Positions 17,967-26,395 of a stretch of 64,000 bases of DNA are shown here, piece by piece. The notes below the pieces were generated by a model. That model was not told the DNA's origin, searched no databases, and saw only the letters and a list, made by a program, of their open reading frames with translations. The DNA lies in assembly GCF_017798165.1 (NCBI RefSeq), contig NZ_CP059068.1:3906001-3970000 (forward strand). The letters are read 5' to 3'. The DNA is from Rhodoferax sp. AJA081-3. Lineage in GTDB: Bacteria; Pseudomonadota; Gammaproteobacteria; Burkholderiales; Burkholderiaceae_C. Position 1 is the first letter of the stretch, and every line of letters starts with the position of its first letter. Position numbers and translations under genes: made by a program.

Positions 17967-20323
17967 TGCGTGGGTTGCCGCAGGACGTGGATGCGTGGGC
18001 CACCGCGCTGTTGCTGCGGTTGTCACGGGTTGGCCGGCGTGCCAAAGTAGGTCTGCTGTGCACACTCGCCCTGTTGGTGGTGCTGGTGTTGCCGCGTGTG
18101 CTGCTCAAGCCGCCGCTCTCCAGCCTGGCCCCATCATCACGCAGCATCACCGCTGCGGGTGGTGAACTGCTGCGGTTGACGTTGGCCTCTGACGAGCAAT
18201 ACCGCCTGTGGACGCCGTTGGACGACATTGCCCCGCCCATGCGCGAGGCGGTGCTGTTGTATGAAGACCGCTGGTTCTACTGGCACATCGGCGTCAACCC
18301 TTGGGCGCTTGTGCGGGCCGCAGGGTCCACGGCGGTGGGCCAGCGCCGCATGGGCGGCTCCACCATCACCATGCAACTGGCCCGGCGCGCCTATGGCATC
18401 GACAGCCGCGATTACCAGGGCAAGCTGCGCCAGGTGGCGGCGGCGCTGTGGCTGGAGTGGCGCTACAGCAAGCGCGACATTCTGGAGGCGTATCTCAACG
18501 TGGCGCCCTTTGGCGGCAATATTGAAGGCGTGGGCGCCGCCAGCCTGGTGTATCTGCGCAAGCCCGCACGCCTGCTGACGGCGGCCGAGGCGCTGAACCT
18601 GGCCGTCATTCCGCAGAACCCGCGCAAACGGCTGGGCGAGTTTGCGGGCACGTCAGCTTCCACCGAGCTGCGCGCAGCGCGCCAGCGCCTGGTGCAGCAC
18701 TGGGTGGCGAAGTACTCGGCCGATGCGCGCCTGCTAGAGGCCAACGCCTTGCAGACGCCCTTCAAGACGCGCGCCAGTCTGCCGTTCCACGCCCCACACT
18801 TGGTGGACGCTTTGCTGCGCCAAAGTGGCGAGCGCGAGCTGGTGGCCAGCGTGGACCTGCCCACACAAAAGGTGCTGGAGCGGGTGCTGGGCGAATACGT
18901 CAAATCGCGGCACGATGTGGGCATCAACAACGCCTGCGCTCTGTTGGTGGATACGTCGAACATGCAAGTCAAGGCGCTGGTGGGCTCGGCGGACTACCGC
19001 AACGAAGCCATTGCTGGCCAGGTCAATTGCGCACTGGGTCGGCGCTCGCCTGGCTCCACGTTGAAGCCCTTTATCTACGGCCTGGCGCTGGACCAGGGGC
19101 TGATCCATTCGGCCTCCATCCTCAAGGATGCGCCCAGCAGTTATGGCGGTTTTTCGCCCGAGAATTTTGATGGGCGTTTTGCCGGCCCCCTGCCCGCGCA
19201 AGAGGCCCTGATCCGCAGTCGCAACCTGCCCGCAGTGGAGCTGGCATCGCGCCTGGCCCGCCCCAATCTGTACGACTTTTTGAAACTGGGCGGCGTGCAA
19301 AAAATGGCCTCCGAATCCCACTACGGCCTGGCCCTGGCCCTGGGTGGCGGCGAGCTGACGCCCGAGGAACTGGCGCAGCTCTACGCCATGCTGGCCAACC
19401 GGGGCCAGTGGCAAGAGTTGCAGTACCTGGCGAAGTCAAAGCCAACACAAGCCGCGTTGAGGCTGTTGAGCGAGGCCGCGTCCCAGATCACGCTGGACAT
19501 GCTGCGCCAGACACCCCGGCCCGACACCTTTGCTCCCGCACGCCCGGCAGTGGCGTGGAAGACGGGCACATCCTGGGGCTTTCGCGATGCCTGGACAGCG
19601 GGTGTGTTTGGTCGCTACGCCTTGGTCGTGTGGGTCGGCAATTTCGATGGCTCCAGCAACCCCGCGCTGATCGGCATCGAGGCCGCCGCGCCCTTGTTCC
19701 TGCGCATCGTCGACGCCTTGCGCGCGGAACGCCTGGCCCCTGCTGAAATGGCCTTTACCCAGCCTGCGGACTTGCAAAAGATCGAGGTCTGCGCCGCCAG
19801 CGGCGACCTGCCCAACGACGCCTGCAAGGTGCGCCACAGCGCCTGGTTTATCGCCGGCAAGTCCCCCATCCGCCAAAGCACCTTGCACCGCACCGTGCTG
19901 GTCGATATGCGCAGCGGCAAACTGGCCTGCGCGCCCGGCCCGCACACGCGGCAAGAGACGTTTGAATACTGGCCGTCCGACATGCTGGCCTTGTTCAAGC
20001 GCGCCGGCTTACCCCTGCGCCTGCCACCCGGCGGTGAATGCGCCAACACCGCCGTGCTTGATGGCGCACCACACATCGTGCTGCCGCTGCGCGGCGTCAC
20101 ACACATGTTGCGCCTGAACCAGCCGCAGCCAATCCAACTGCGGGCCGAGGCGGGCAGTGGCACGCTGCTGCACTGGTTTGCCCAAGACACCTTGCTGGGC
20201 CAGAGCCGCCCCGGCGAGACCCTGGCCTGGACACCACCACAAGCCGGGCGCTACACGCTGCGCGTGGTGGATGCGGAGGGGCGTTCGGAGACGCGGGAGT
20301 TGGCGGTGGAGTTGGTGCAGTAA
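17963..20323 (+). CDS. pbpC: Penicillin-binding protein 1C
   Basis: 786-residue class A PBP. A cytoplasmic N-terminus and membrane anchor (about 28-48) are followed by a GT51 glycosyltransferase domain with the catalytic-type EDRWFYWHIGV motif and GGSTITMQLAR. The transpeptidase domain has SxxK as Ser365-Thr-Leu-Lys368, then SRN near 415 and KTGTSWG. The C-terminal tail matches the BiPBP_C domain typical of PBP1C. Start and macroglobulin stop overlap as ATGATG, so translation is coupled. Repeat R2 follows directly after the stop. Confidence 0.94.
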   Translation: MMRGLPQDVDAWATALLLRLSRVGRRAKVGLLCTLALLVVLVLPRVLLKPPLSSLAPSSRSITAAGGELLRLTLASDEQYRLWTPLDDIAPPMREAVLLYEDRWFYWHIGVNPWALVRAAGSTAVGQRRMGGSTITMQLARRAYGIDSRDYQGKLRQVAAALWLEWRYSKRDILEAYLNVAPFGGNIEGVGAASLVYLRKPARLLTAAEALNLAVIPQNPRKRLGEFAGTSASTELRAARQRLVQHWVAKYSADARLLEANALQTPFKTRASLPFHAPHLVDALLRQSGERELVASVDLPTQKVLERVLGEYVKSRHDVGINNACALLVDTSNMQVKALVGSADYRNEAIAGQVNCALGRRSPGSTLKPFIYGLALDQGLIHSASILKDAPSSYGGFSPENFDGRFAGPLPAQEALIRSRNLPAVELASRLARPNLYDFLKLGGVQKMASESHYGLALALGGGELTPEELAQLYAMLANRGQWQELQYLAKSKPTQAALRLLSEAASQITLDMLRQTPRPDTFAPARPAVAWKTGTSWGFRDAWTAGVFGRYALVVWVGNFDGSSNPALIGIEAAAPLFLRIVDALRAERLAPAEMAFTQPADLQKIEVCAASGDLPNDACKVRHSAWFIAGKSPIRQSTLHRTVLVDMRSGKLACAPGPHTRQETFEYWPSDMLALFKRAGLPLRLPPGGECANTAVLDGAPHIVLPLRGVTHMLRLNQPQPIQLRAEAGSGTLLHWFAQDTLLGQSRPGETLAWTPPQAGRYTLRVVDAEGRSETRELAVELVQ

Positions 20324-20326
20324 CAA

Positions 20327-20386
20327 TGTATGTGCTATCGTAAACGTAGCTAACTGCTTATATCCAACGGGGGCTAGAGGCTGTTT
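20327..20386 (-). repeat. Intergenic repeat copy R2
   Basis: Minus-strand copy with the core CCTCTAGCCCCCGTTGG, starting 4 bases after the pbpC stop. Together with R3, which is in opposite orientation, it brackets the dihydrofolate-reductase-like gene. Confidence 0.8.
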
Positions 20387-20412
20387 TCGTTAATCGACAG
20401 AAAGGCATAAAC

Positions 20413-21075
20413 ATGACACGCGTCCGAGTAGAGGGCTTCAGCATTTCGCTGGACGGATACGGGGCGGGGCCAAACCAAGACCTCAGCAACCCGCTCGGCG
20501 TGGGCGGGACCGATTTGCACCAGTGGCTGTTCCCCACCCGCACGATCCAACGGACGCTGTTTGGTGCCGATGGTGGCACAACGGGTGTTGATGACGACTT
20601 CGCTGCGCGGGGCTTCAACAATGTGGGCGCCTGGATTCTCGGCAGAAACATGTTCAGCCCCGATCGCGGCCCCTGGCCCGACAACAACTGGAAAGGCTGG
20701 TGGGGCGACAACCCGCCCTACCACGTGCCAACATTCATCTTGACGCACCACGCACGTGATTCCATCGAGATGGAGGGTGGAACCACATTCCACTTCGTCA
20801 CGGGCGGTATCCACGAGGCGCTGGACCGGGCACGTATGGCCGCCAACGGAACAGATGTGCGCATTGGCGGTGGGGCCAACACGATCCAGCAATACCTTCG
20901 TGCGGGCCTTATCGATGAGATGCACTTCGCTATCTCGCCGGTCCTGCTGGGCGGGGGCGAGCGGCTGTTCGAGGGGGTTGATGCGCGCGCTCTGGGGTAT
21001 GAGTGCGTGCAGTTCGTGGCGTCGGAGAAAGCCACCCAAGTTGTACTGCGGCGCCAAGGACGCACTGACGCCTAG
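20413..21075 (+). CDS. Dihydrofolate reductase / RibD C-terminal family protein
   Basis: 220-residue protein of the RibD C-terminal/DHFR-like fold (COG0262 type). It begins RVRVEGFSISLDGYGAG, has GAWILGRNMF in the middle and the NADPH-site region DVRIGGGANTIQQYLRAGLIDEMH followed by PVLLGGGERLF. Members of this group are NADPH reductases of uncertain substrate and are not the housekeeping folA. AAAGG lies about 7 bases upstream of the ATG. The gene is a single unit bracketed by inverted copies of the intergenic repeat (R2, R3). Confidence 0.85.
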   Translation: MTRVRVEGFSISLDGYGAGPNQDLSNPLGVGGTDLHQWLFPTRTIQRTLFGADGGTTGVDDDFAARGFNNVGAWILGRNMFSPDRGPWPDNNWKGWWGDNPPYHVPTFILTHHARDSIEMEGGTTFHFVTGGIHEALDRARMAANGTDVRIGGGANTIQQYLRAGLIDEMHFAISPVLLGGGERLFEGVDARALGYECVQFVASEKATQVVLRRQGRTDA

Positions 21076-21151
21076 CCGAGCACACCCAGTGGAACCTTCG
21101 AAGTGGTGAGCATCAAGACGAGCCGGGCGGTGGGCTGAGAGATGTTGTAAG

Positions 21152-21207
21152 CCATTTAGGCCTCTAGCCCCCGTAAAACAACACTATTACGCTGTTGATT
21201 TAGGAGT
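21152..21207 (+). repeat. Intergenic repeat copy R3, overlaps a coding end
   Basis: Plus-strand copy (GCCTCTAGCCCCCGTAAAAC to TTTAGGAG). It overlaps the 3-prime end of the minus-strand LysR gene, so the last 15 or so residues and stop of that protein are encoded by the repeat. Confidence 0.8.
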
Positions 21208-22106
21208 GCAATTTGGGGCACTGGCGCTTCGCGCGCCTGCGCCAACAGCCAGGTGCAAAACAGGTCCAGCTTCTGGCTGCGTTGCGCGCGCCGTTTGGCC
21301 ACATAACGGTAGCCACTGTCGCAAAAGCCCAGCGGTGCCAGCAGGCGGCCTGCCTCAACATCGTCGGCCACCAGGTGCCAGGGCGCTACACACACACCCA
21401 GGCCCGCCACTGCGGCCTGCAGCGTGAAGTAGTAGTGCTCGTACACCGTGCCATTGACTGGTGGCGCTGCGCAGCCCTGGGCGGTGGCCCACATGGCCCA
21501 GGCGTTGAGCCGGGTTTTTGACTGCAGCAGGGTGTGCCGGGACAGATCGGCAGTGGTGTGCAGCGGCAGGCGCGATGCAAGCGCGGGTGCCAGCACCGGG
21601 CCTAGGCGTTCTGGGAAAAGTGGCAACGTGTTGTCGGCATCCCACGCGGGTTCTTGCGTGCCTTCCTCCACCGTGATGCTCAGGTCGCAGCGTGCGCGCT
21701 CCAGATCATCCAGCGGTCCACTGGTGCGCAGGCGCACCTCGATATCGGGGTAACGCGCGTTGAAGTCGAACAGCCGGGGTATCAGCCACTTGACGGTGAA
21801 CGTGCTGAAGCAGGCCACATCCAGCGTGCCGGTGGTGTTGTCGCTGACGGCGCGCACGGCGGCCTCCATGTTGTCCAGCGCGCTGGACAGGGCTGGCAGC
21901 AGCATCTGGCCGGCGGGGGTGAGCTGGGGTTTGTTTTTGCTGCCCTCAAACAGGCGCTGGCCCAGGCTGTCTTCCAGCAACTGCACCTGGCGGCTGATGG
22001 CGCCGGGCGTGACGGACAACTCGTCCGCCGCGGCCGTCATGCGGCCCAGGCGGGCGGCGGCCTCAAAGGCGCGCAGGGCGTTCAGGGGCGGTAGACGGCG
22101 TTTCAT
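21156..22106 (-). CDS. LysR-family transcriptional regulator (GcvA-like)
   Basis: 316-residue regulator with an N-terminal helix-turn-helix (PLNALRAFEAAARLGRM, then DELSVTPGAISRQVQLLED) and a type-2 periplasmic-binding-like effector domain with FTVKWLIPRLFDF. The opening MKRRLPPLNALRAFEAAAR pattern resembles the GcvA subgroup. The C-terminal residues LLNQQRNSVVLRGLEA come from repeat R3, so the original end of the protein has probably been replaced. It is divergent from the tautomerase gene, its most likely target, with 103 bases between them. Confidence 0.9.
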   Translation of the reverse strand: MKRRLPPLNALRAFEAAARLGRMTAAADELSVTPGAISRQVQLLEDSLGQRLFEGSKNKPQLTPAGQMLLPALSSALDNMEAAVRAVSDNTTGTLDVACFSTFTVKWLIPRLFDFNARYPDIEVRLRTSGPLDDLERARCDLSITVEEGTQEPAWDADNTLPLFPERLGPVLAPALASRLPLHTTADLSRHTLLQSKTRLNAWAMWATAQGCAAPPVNGTVYEHYYFTLQAAVAGLGVCVAPWHLVADDVEAGRLLAPLGFCDSGYRYVAKRRAQRSQKLDLFCTWLLAQAREAPVPQIALLNQQRNSVVLRGLEA

Positions 22107-22209
22107 GATTTGAGTTTAAGTCACATAGGGTCTGCGGAAGTTTCGCTTTTCTTGACGGGTAGCCTTGAGCAGAATTCTGGTTTCTTTACTTGATTTGAGA
22201 ATTCATCAC

Positions 22210-22617
22210 ATGCCATTCATCCGCACCAACCTCCACCAAGACACCAGCCCGGCCCAGCAACAGGGCATTGTGGAGGGCATTCACCAGGCCCTGATCGACA
22301 GTATTGGCATGCCGGCCGACGAGCTGTTCAACATGGTTGCGCCATACGCGCCGGGGCAGTTCTGGTTCAGCCGCACGTTCAACGGCGGCGCCCGTTCAGA
22401 CCGCATGGTTGTGGTCGAGATCACCATGCGCCGGGGCCGCAGCGACGCGATGAAACGTGCGCTGTACGCGGCCATTGCCAAGAACCTGCAGGATCGCGCG
22501 GGCGTGGCCCCGCAAGACGTGTTCATCTTCACACACGAGAACGACTACTCTGACTGGTCGGTGGGGGAGGGCCTGTTTGCGATGAACCTGGTGCAGCAGC
22601 CGGGATCAGCGCACTAG
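22210..22617 (+). CDS. Tautomerase-family protein
   Basis: 135-residue protein beginning Met-Pro-Phe-Ile; the Pro exposed after Met removal is the catalytic base of 4-oxalocrotonate-tautomerase-like enzymes. Further features are the GIVEGIHQALIDSIGMP helix, FWFSRTFNGGARS and VVVEITMRRGRS. It is longer than classic 4-OT subunits (about 62 residues) and fits the two-domain-length tautomerase group. The frame is open upstream, but only the ATG at 22210 gives the Pro-1 start. It is divergent from the LysR regulator, and its 3-prime end overlaps the methylglyoxal-synthase-like gene by 12 bases on the other strand. Confidence 0.82.
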   Translation: MPFIRTNLHQDTSPAQQQGIVEGIHQALIDSIGMPADELFNMVAPYAPGQFWFSRTFNGGARSDRMVVVEITMRRGRSDAMKRALYAAIAKNLQDRAGVAPQDVFIFTHENDYSDWSVGEGLFAMNLVQQPGSAH

Positions 22618-23472
22618 GGCCGCCGCCTGTGCCCATTGCCGCGCCATGGCCGGTGTGTTGTAGCAGGTGGTGGCGTGTTGTGTGCTGCACACCGCACGCT
22701 CCATCAGCTGGATGTCGGCCTCGTGCTGGCGCGCCACGTGCGGGTCTTCAAAAAAGATGACCTTGTCGCAGCGCTGGTCCAGCACCAGTTCGGCAATCTG
22801 CGCGTCGCCACCCAGCGGACCGCTCTGGTAGCAGGTCACCCAGGGCTGGTCCGCAGGCCATCCGCGCGACCAGGCCAAGGCGTTGAGGCGGCGGCCCGTG
22901 GTGCCGGTGGCCACACGGCCGGCAAAACGCGACAGGGTGTCGAAATGTTCGGCGGCAAAGGCCTCCATGGTGTCTTTCAGCGCATCGTGGGCAATCAGCG
23001 CGGCCACCTGCTTCTCCAGCGCAAACAGGGTTGCCACGCCGGGCACGCCGGGCGTGGTCAGGCCGGCATTGGCCAGTTCCACAGCCACCCATTCCATGGC
23101 ACCGGCCAGCGTGGACACAAAAGGTTTGCCATGGATCACACACTGGCGTTTGAGCGCCAGGGCTTCGGGGTAGATGGAGGTGGGGTCCACCGGATCGATC
23201 AAAAAGAACACACCCTCCAGCGCGTCCTGCGGCTGCAGGCCACCGGCCATGCGCGATACCAGGCGCATCAACCCGCCGTCACGCCCATGGCCCACGGCGG
23301 TCAGCCGGTCGCTCAGCAGTTTGTGGTTGTTCAAGGCGTTGTAGGCACCGCCTGTGGCGTGCAAACGCAGGCCCAGGGCCTGCAGGCCTGGCTCGCAGGC
23401 TTGTGCCCAGCGCAGCAGGCTGCTGTTGGGTCCGTGTCGGTGTAGGCGGTGGGCGGCGAGTCCAAAGTTCAT
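22606..23472 (-). CDS. Tandem methylglyoxal synthase-like protein
   Basis: 288 residues, nearly twice the usual 150 of methylglyoxal synthase (dihydroxyacetone phosphate to methylglyoxal). The C-terminal half (about 155-288) keeps the family marks: ALIAHD, ATGTTG (188-193), SGPLGGD with Asp223, the FFEDP strand, His250 and Asp253. The N-terminal half (1-150) appears to be a diverged copy: GLAAHR in place of ALIAHD, HATGG in place of ATGTTG, and FFLIDPVDP, with the catalytic aspartates not conserved. This suggests one active and one regulatory or structural domain (inference). It is first of a minus-strand gene pair with a SpoIIAA-like gene upstream, overlapping by 4 bases. Confidence 0.72.
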   Translation of the reverse strand: MNFGLAAHRLHRHGPNSSLLRWAQACEPGLQALGLRLHATGGAYNALNNHKLLSDRLTAVGHGRDGGLMRLVSRMAGGLQPQDALEGVFFLIDPVDPTSIYPEALALKRQCVIHGKPFVSTLAGAMEWVAVELANAGLTTPGVPGVATLFALEKQVAALIAHDALKDTMEAFAAEHFDTLSRFAGRVATGTTGRRLNALAWSRGWPADQPWVTCYQSGPLGGDAQIAELVLDQRCDKVIFFEDPHVARQHEADIQLMERAVCSTQHATTCYNTPAMARQWAQAAALVR

Positions 23473-23834
23473 GGGTGTGTCAGCCAGGCGTTGGCCAGCT
23501 CTTCGTGTGCAGCAGGGAAATACTCAATCTGGAACGGCACCATACTGTTGAACAGGTACAGCAGAGCACTGTCGCGCCAGCGCAGGTCGCCCACCACGGC
23601 AAGGCGGATGACATGTTGCTTGATGTACTGGTCCACATCAATATCGTCCCAGCTGACCAGGGCCTGCATGCCCAACATGCCGGTTTCCAGGCGAATCATG
23701 ATGACGCACCTGCCGTGGGCTTGCATCAGGTCGTGGATCTGGTGTTTGGCCGCGTCCACATCGGCACGCAGCATCAGGCCATCCACACGGACGTCCACGC
23801 GGTTGGACGGAGTGAATTCAACGCGAATCGTCAT
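23469..23834 (-). CDS. SpoIIAA-like (STAS-fold) protein
   Basis: 121-residue protein. The pattern of an N-terminal strand pair (RVEFTPSNRVDVRVDG), a central RLETGMLGMQALVSWDD and a C-terminal helix ending in EYFPAAHEELANAWL fits the SpoIIAA-like family (PF11964 type), small proteins of unclear function with a STAS/CRAL-TRIO-like fold. The ATG at 23834 is chosen because the upstream extension is not family-like. Its stop overlaps the start of the methylglyoxal-synthase-like gene by 4 bases, so the two are translationally coupled. Confidence 0.65.
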   Translation of the reverse strand: MTIRVEFTPSNRVDVRVDGLMLRADVDAAKHQIHDLMQAHGRCVIMIRLETGMLGMQALVSWDDIDVDQYIKQHVIRLAVVGDLRWRDSALLYLFNSMVPFQIEYFPAAHEELANAWLTHP

Positions 23835-23844
23835 ACGGGTGCGC

Positions 23845-24123
23845 TCACTTCTCTGGTGAGGGGTGGATAAAAAACACCATGCCGAAGGCACCCCAGGACA
23901 CGGTTTTGCCGTTCACCGTGGTGTAAGACGCCACGCCCAGCGGGTGGTAGGTGGACGCAAAGGCGGCCAGTGCACCAATGCCCAGTGCCCCGGCCAGCGG
24001 GCTGCGTTCGGCAACAGCGGCCTTGATCTTGGCGCGGTGCTGGTCGGCAGACGGATTGAGCACAAAGGCCAGTGCGACCACGGCGCCGGCCACCAGGGCG
24101 TAAATGAGTGATTTTTGTGACAT
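23845..24123 (-). CDS. Small membrane-anchored hypothetical protein
   Basis: 92 residues with a hydrophobic N-terminal segment (about 5-22) that could be a signal anchor, a charged stretch (DQHRAKIKAAVAERSP), then a hydrophobic, Gly-rich region and an aromatic end (GAFGMVFFIHP). I do not recognise a characterised family. It lies 10 bases from the SpoIIAA-like gene start and 10 bases after the glyoxalase-like gene stop, on the same strand, so it is part of that minus-strand run. Confidence 0.6.
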   Translation of the reverse strand: MSQKSLIYALVAGAVVALAFVLNPSADQHRAKIKAAVAERSPLAGALGIGALAAFASTYHPLGVASYTTVNGKTVSWGAFGMVFFIHPSPEK

Positions 24124-24133
24124 GTGTGGCATC

Positions 24134-24547
24134 CTAACTGTCAAACACCGTGTCCATGTTTTCAAAACCTTTGACCTCGATGGGGTTGCCCGACGGGTCC
24201 AGGAAAAACATCGTGGCCTGCTCCCCCGGTTGGCCCGCAAACCGTATGCCGGGCGGCATCACAAACGCAATTTGGTGTGCGATCAGCTTGTCGGCCAGCG
24301 CCTGCCATTCGGCCATCTGCAGGATCACACCCAGGTGTGGCATGGGCACCATATGCGCGCCCACCTTGCCGGTGTTGCTGGTGGCAAAAGGGGTGCCCAG
24401 GTGCAGGGAGATCTGGTGGCCGAAAAAGTCGAAGTCAACCCAGGTGTCGGTGCTACGCCCCTCGCGGCAGCCCAGCAGCGTGCCGTAGAACTGGCGTGCG
24501 GCCTCCAGGTCGTGGACGTGGAAGGCGAGGTGGAAGATGGATGGCAT
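24134..24547 (-). CDS. VOC-family (glyoxalase/dioxygenase fold) protein
   Basis: 137-residue metalloenzyme-type protein with paired beta-alpha-beta-beta-beta modules. Candidate metal ligands are a His in the first strand (FHLAFHVHDLEAARQFY), His in ISLHLGTPF and Glu in the final FFLDPSGNPIEVKGFE motif. FDFFGHQISLHL is typical of the glyoxalase/fosfomycin-resistance/dioxygenase superfamily, which often carries unassigned substrates. The ATG at 24547 starts at the first core strand. A methylglyoxal-synthase-like gene three genes downstream on the same strand makes an aldehyde-detoxification role possible but unproven. Confidence 0.78.
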   Translation of the reverse strand: MPSIFHLAFHVHDLEAARQFYGTLLGCREGRSTDTWVDFDFFGHQISLHLGTPFATSNTGKVGAHMVPMPHLGVILQMAEWQALADKLIAHQIAFVMPPGIRFAGQPGEQATMFFLDPSGNPIEVKGFENMDTVFDS

Positions 24548-24668
24548 GGAAGTCCCTTTGAAGTCGCGCAGGCTTGGGAAGGGTGATTGTGCATTGCAAC
24601 TCCGCAAGATTTGTCATGCCGCTGTTCCTAGACTGCAGACCATGTTCAACCCACCTGGAAACTGCACC

Positions 24669-25154
24669 ATGACAACCCCTTCTTTCCCCCAACACTTTGA
24701 TACCCTGGCCGACGCCATCACCGTGGTCGGCATTGAGCTGCGCACCGACAACACCGTGGCCGCGCAGACCATACCGCCGCACTGGCAGCGTTTTGGCCAG
24801 GAGAACGTGCTGGCCGCCATTGCGAACAAGCGCGGTGAAGACGTGTTTGCCGTCTACACCCACTTTGCCCATGCGGGCAGCAACAACACCGGCGTTTATT
24901 CGCTGGTCATTGGTGCGGCCGTGGCGCCCGATGCGCCGGTGCCCGCGGGCATGGTGCGGGTGGTGGTGCCTGCATCGCCGCGCGCGGTGTTTGCTGTGGA
25001 GAAGGGGCGTTTTGACCTGGTGGGCGCCGCCTGGCACGCCATCTGGCAGCGCAATGATCTGGCCAAGACTTTCATTGCAGAATACGAGCAGTACCACGCC
25101 AACGGTGACATCACCGTCTCGATTGGTCTCAGTGCCGCAAACCCCAACGCATGA
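24669..25154 (+). CDS. GyrI-like effector-binding domain protein
   Basis: 161-residue single-domain protein of the AraC effector-binding/GyrI-like fold (PF14526 type): DAITVVGIELRTDN, then IPPHWQRFGQENV, DVFAVYTHFAHAG, and the C-terminal AAWHAIWQRNDLAKTFIAEYEQYH. These proteins bind small amphipathic ligands. An in-frame ATG 9 codons upstream is possible, but 24669 gives a better start. The following AraC regulator, which carries its own domain of this fold, starts on the very next base after this stop, so the two are one transcription unit and likely functionally linked. Confidence 0.78.
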   Translation: MTTPSFPQHFDTLADAITVVGIELRTDNTVAAQTIPPHWQRFGQENVLAAIANKRGEDVFAVYTHFAHAGSNNTGVYSLVIGAAVAPDAPVPAGMVRVVVPASPRAVFAVEKGRFDLVGAAWHAIWQRNDLAKTFIAEYEQYHANGDITVSIGLSAANPNA

Positions 25155-26036
25155 ATGAACAAAAGCCATAGCTGGACCGACTACCAGGAGCGCCTGAGCC
25201 GCGTCACCGCCTACATCCACGACCACCTGGCCGAGGAGCTGGACCTGAACAAGCTGGCGGAGGTGGCGCACCTGTCGCCCTACCACTGGCACCGGGTCTA
25301 CCAGGCGCTAAATGGCGAGAGCATTGCCAACACCGTGCGGCGCCTGCGCCTGGCGCGCGGCACGGGTTACCTGGCCAACACCACACTGGCGGTGGAGCAG
25401 GTGGCGCGCAAATGTGGCTACCCCAATGCCCAGTCTTTCACCCGCGCCTTTACCGCGCTGTATGGCTTGAGCCCAAGCCGCTACCGCGCCGAGGGCGCCC
25501 ATGTGGCCTTCCGCCAGGCACTGGCCCAGGGCCAGCAGGCCGACACGGGCGGTTACCCGGTAGAAGTGCGCTGGGTGCCCGCCGTGCCCATGGCGGGCTT
25601 TGCACACCGTGGCGCCTATTTAAAGATCGGCAAGGCCTTCGAGCAGGCCTACACACGCATGGCGGCGCAGGGCTTGGCGCGGCCCGACATGCGCTGGATC
25701 GGCGTCTACTACGACGACCCGTTTGCCGTGCCAGAGTCCCAACTGCAATCCCGCGCGGGCCTCAGCCTGCCGCAGGGCACCGTGGCCCAGCCACCGTTGG
25801 AGCCGTTCACGCTGGGCGGCTGCTGGTGCGCCGTGCTGCGCCACCAGGGGCCGTATGCAACGATGCGTGCGGCCTACCAGTGGCTGTATGGCTACTGGCT
25901 GATCCAGTCTGGGTATGAGGCGGCTGATAGCCCGGTGTTTGAGGACTATTTGAACAACCCGCGGGATACGCCGCCGGATCAGCTTTTGTCGGACATCTAC
26001 CTGCCGCTGGTGGATGGTGCATTGCCCAGCGCCTAA
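25155..26036 (+). CDS. AraC regulator with GyrI-like effector domain
   Basis: 293 residues. The N-terminal AraC-type DNA-binding domain (residues about 10-110) has [20 protein letters not shown] and the second helix-turn-helix [20 protein letters not shown] with the LSPSRYR end. The C-terminal half is a GyrI-like effector domain ([20 protein letters not shown] ... [16 protein letters not shown] ... [23 protein letters not shown]), the Rob/SoxS-like architecture that senses small molecules directly. Its ATG abuts the stop of the stand-alone effector-domain gene. Its stop overlaps the NIPSNAP gene on the other strand by 4 bases. Confidence 0.9.
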   Translation: MNKSHSWTDYQERLSRVTAYIHDHLAEELDLNKLAEVAHLSPYHWHRVYQALNGESIANTVRRLRLARGTGYLANTTLAVEQVARKCGYPNAQSFTRAFTALYGLSPSRYRAEGAHVAFRQALAQGQQADTGGYPVEVRWVPAVPMAGFAHRGAYLKIGKAFEQAYTRMAAQGLARPDMRWIGVYYDDPFAVPESQLQSRAGLSLPQGTVAQPPLEPFTLGGCWCAVLRHQGPYATMRAAYQWLYGYWLIQSGYEAADSPVFEDYLNNPRDTPPDQLLSDIYLPLVDGALPSA

Positions 26037-26395
26037 ACGCCTTGCGCTTGCCCAGGCGCCCAGGTGGAGGGCAGGCAAAACGTGCCGTCCACCACTTCCG
26101 CAAACGTGCGTTCCTCGCGCAGGATGAAACGTTTGGCCTGCGCTAGCTCAAAGTTCGCCCGGCCCTCGGCGTCGGTGCGCAGCCGGGCGCGGTAGGCCTC
26201 ATACGCGGCCAGGCTGTTAAAGGCGATCAGGCCCCAGGCGATGTCGTTGGTGCCTTCGTGCGGCAAGAAGTAGCCCAGCAGGTGGCCACCGCAACGCGGG
26301 ATGATGCGGCCCCAGTTTTGCGCATAGGCCTTGAAGGCCTCGCGCTGGAACGGGTCGATCTGGTAACGGATAAAGCAGGTGATGGTGGTGCTCAT
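26033..26395 (-). CDS. NIPSNAP family protein
   Basis: 120-residue dimeric alpha/beta-barrel-type protein: [24 protein letters not shown] at the start, [22 protein letters not shown] in the middle and [22 protein letters not shown] near the end, all typical of NIPSNAP. The function in bacteria is unclear; some relatives act on or bind small hydrophobic compounds. The ATG at 26395 overlaps the stop of the upstream alpha/beta hydrolase by 4 bases, so they are translated together. Confidence 0.82.
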   Translation of the reverse strand: MSTTITCFIRYQIDPFQREAFKAYAQNWGRIIPRCGGHLLGYFLPHEGTNDIAWGLIAFNSLAAYEAYRARLRTDAEGRANFELAQAKRFILREERTFAEVVDGTFCLPSTWAPGQAQGV

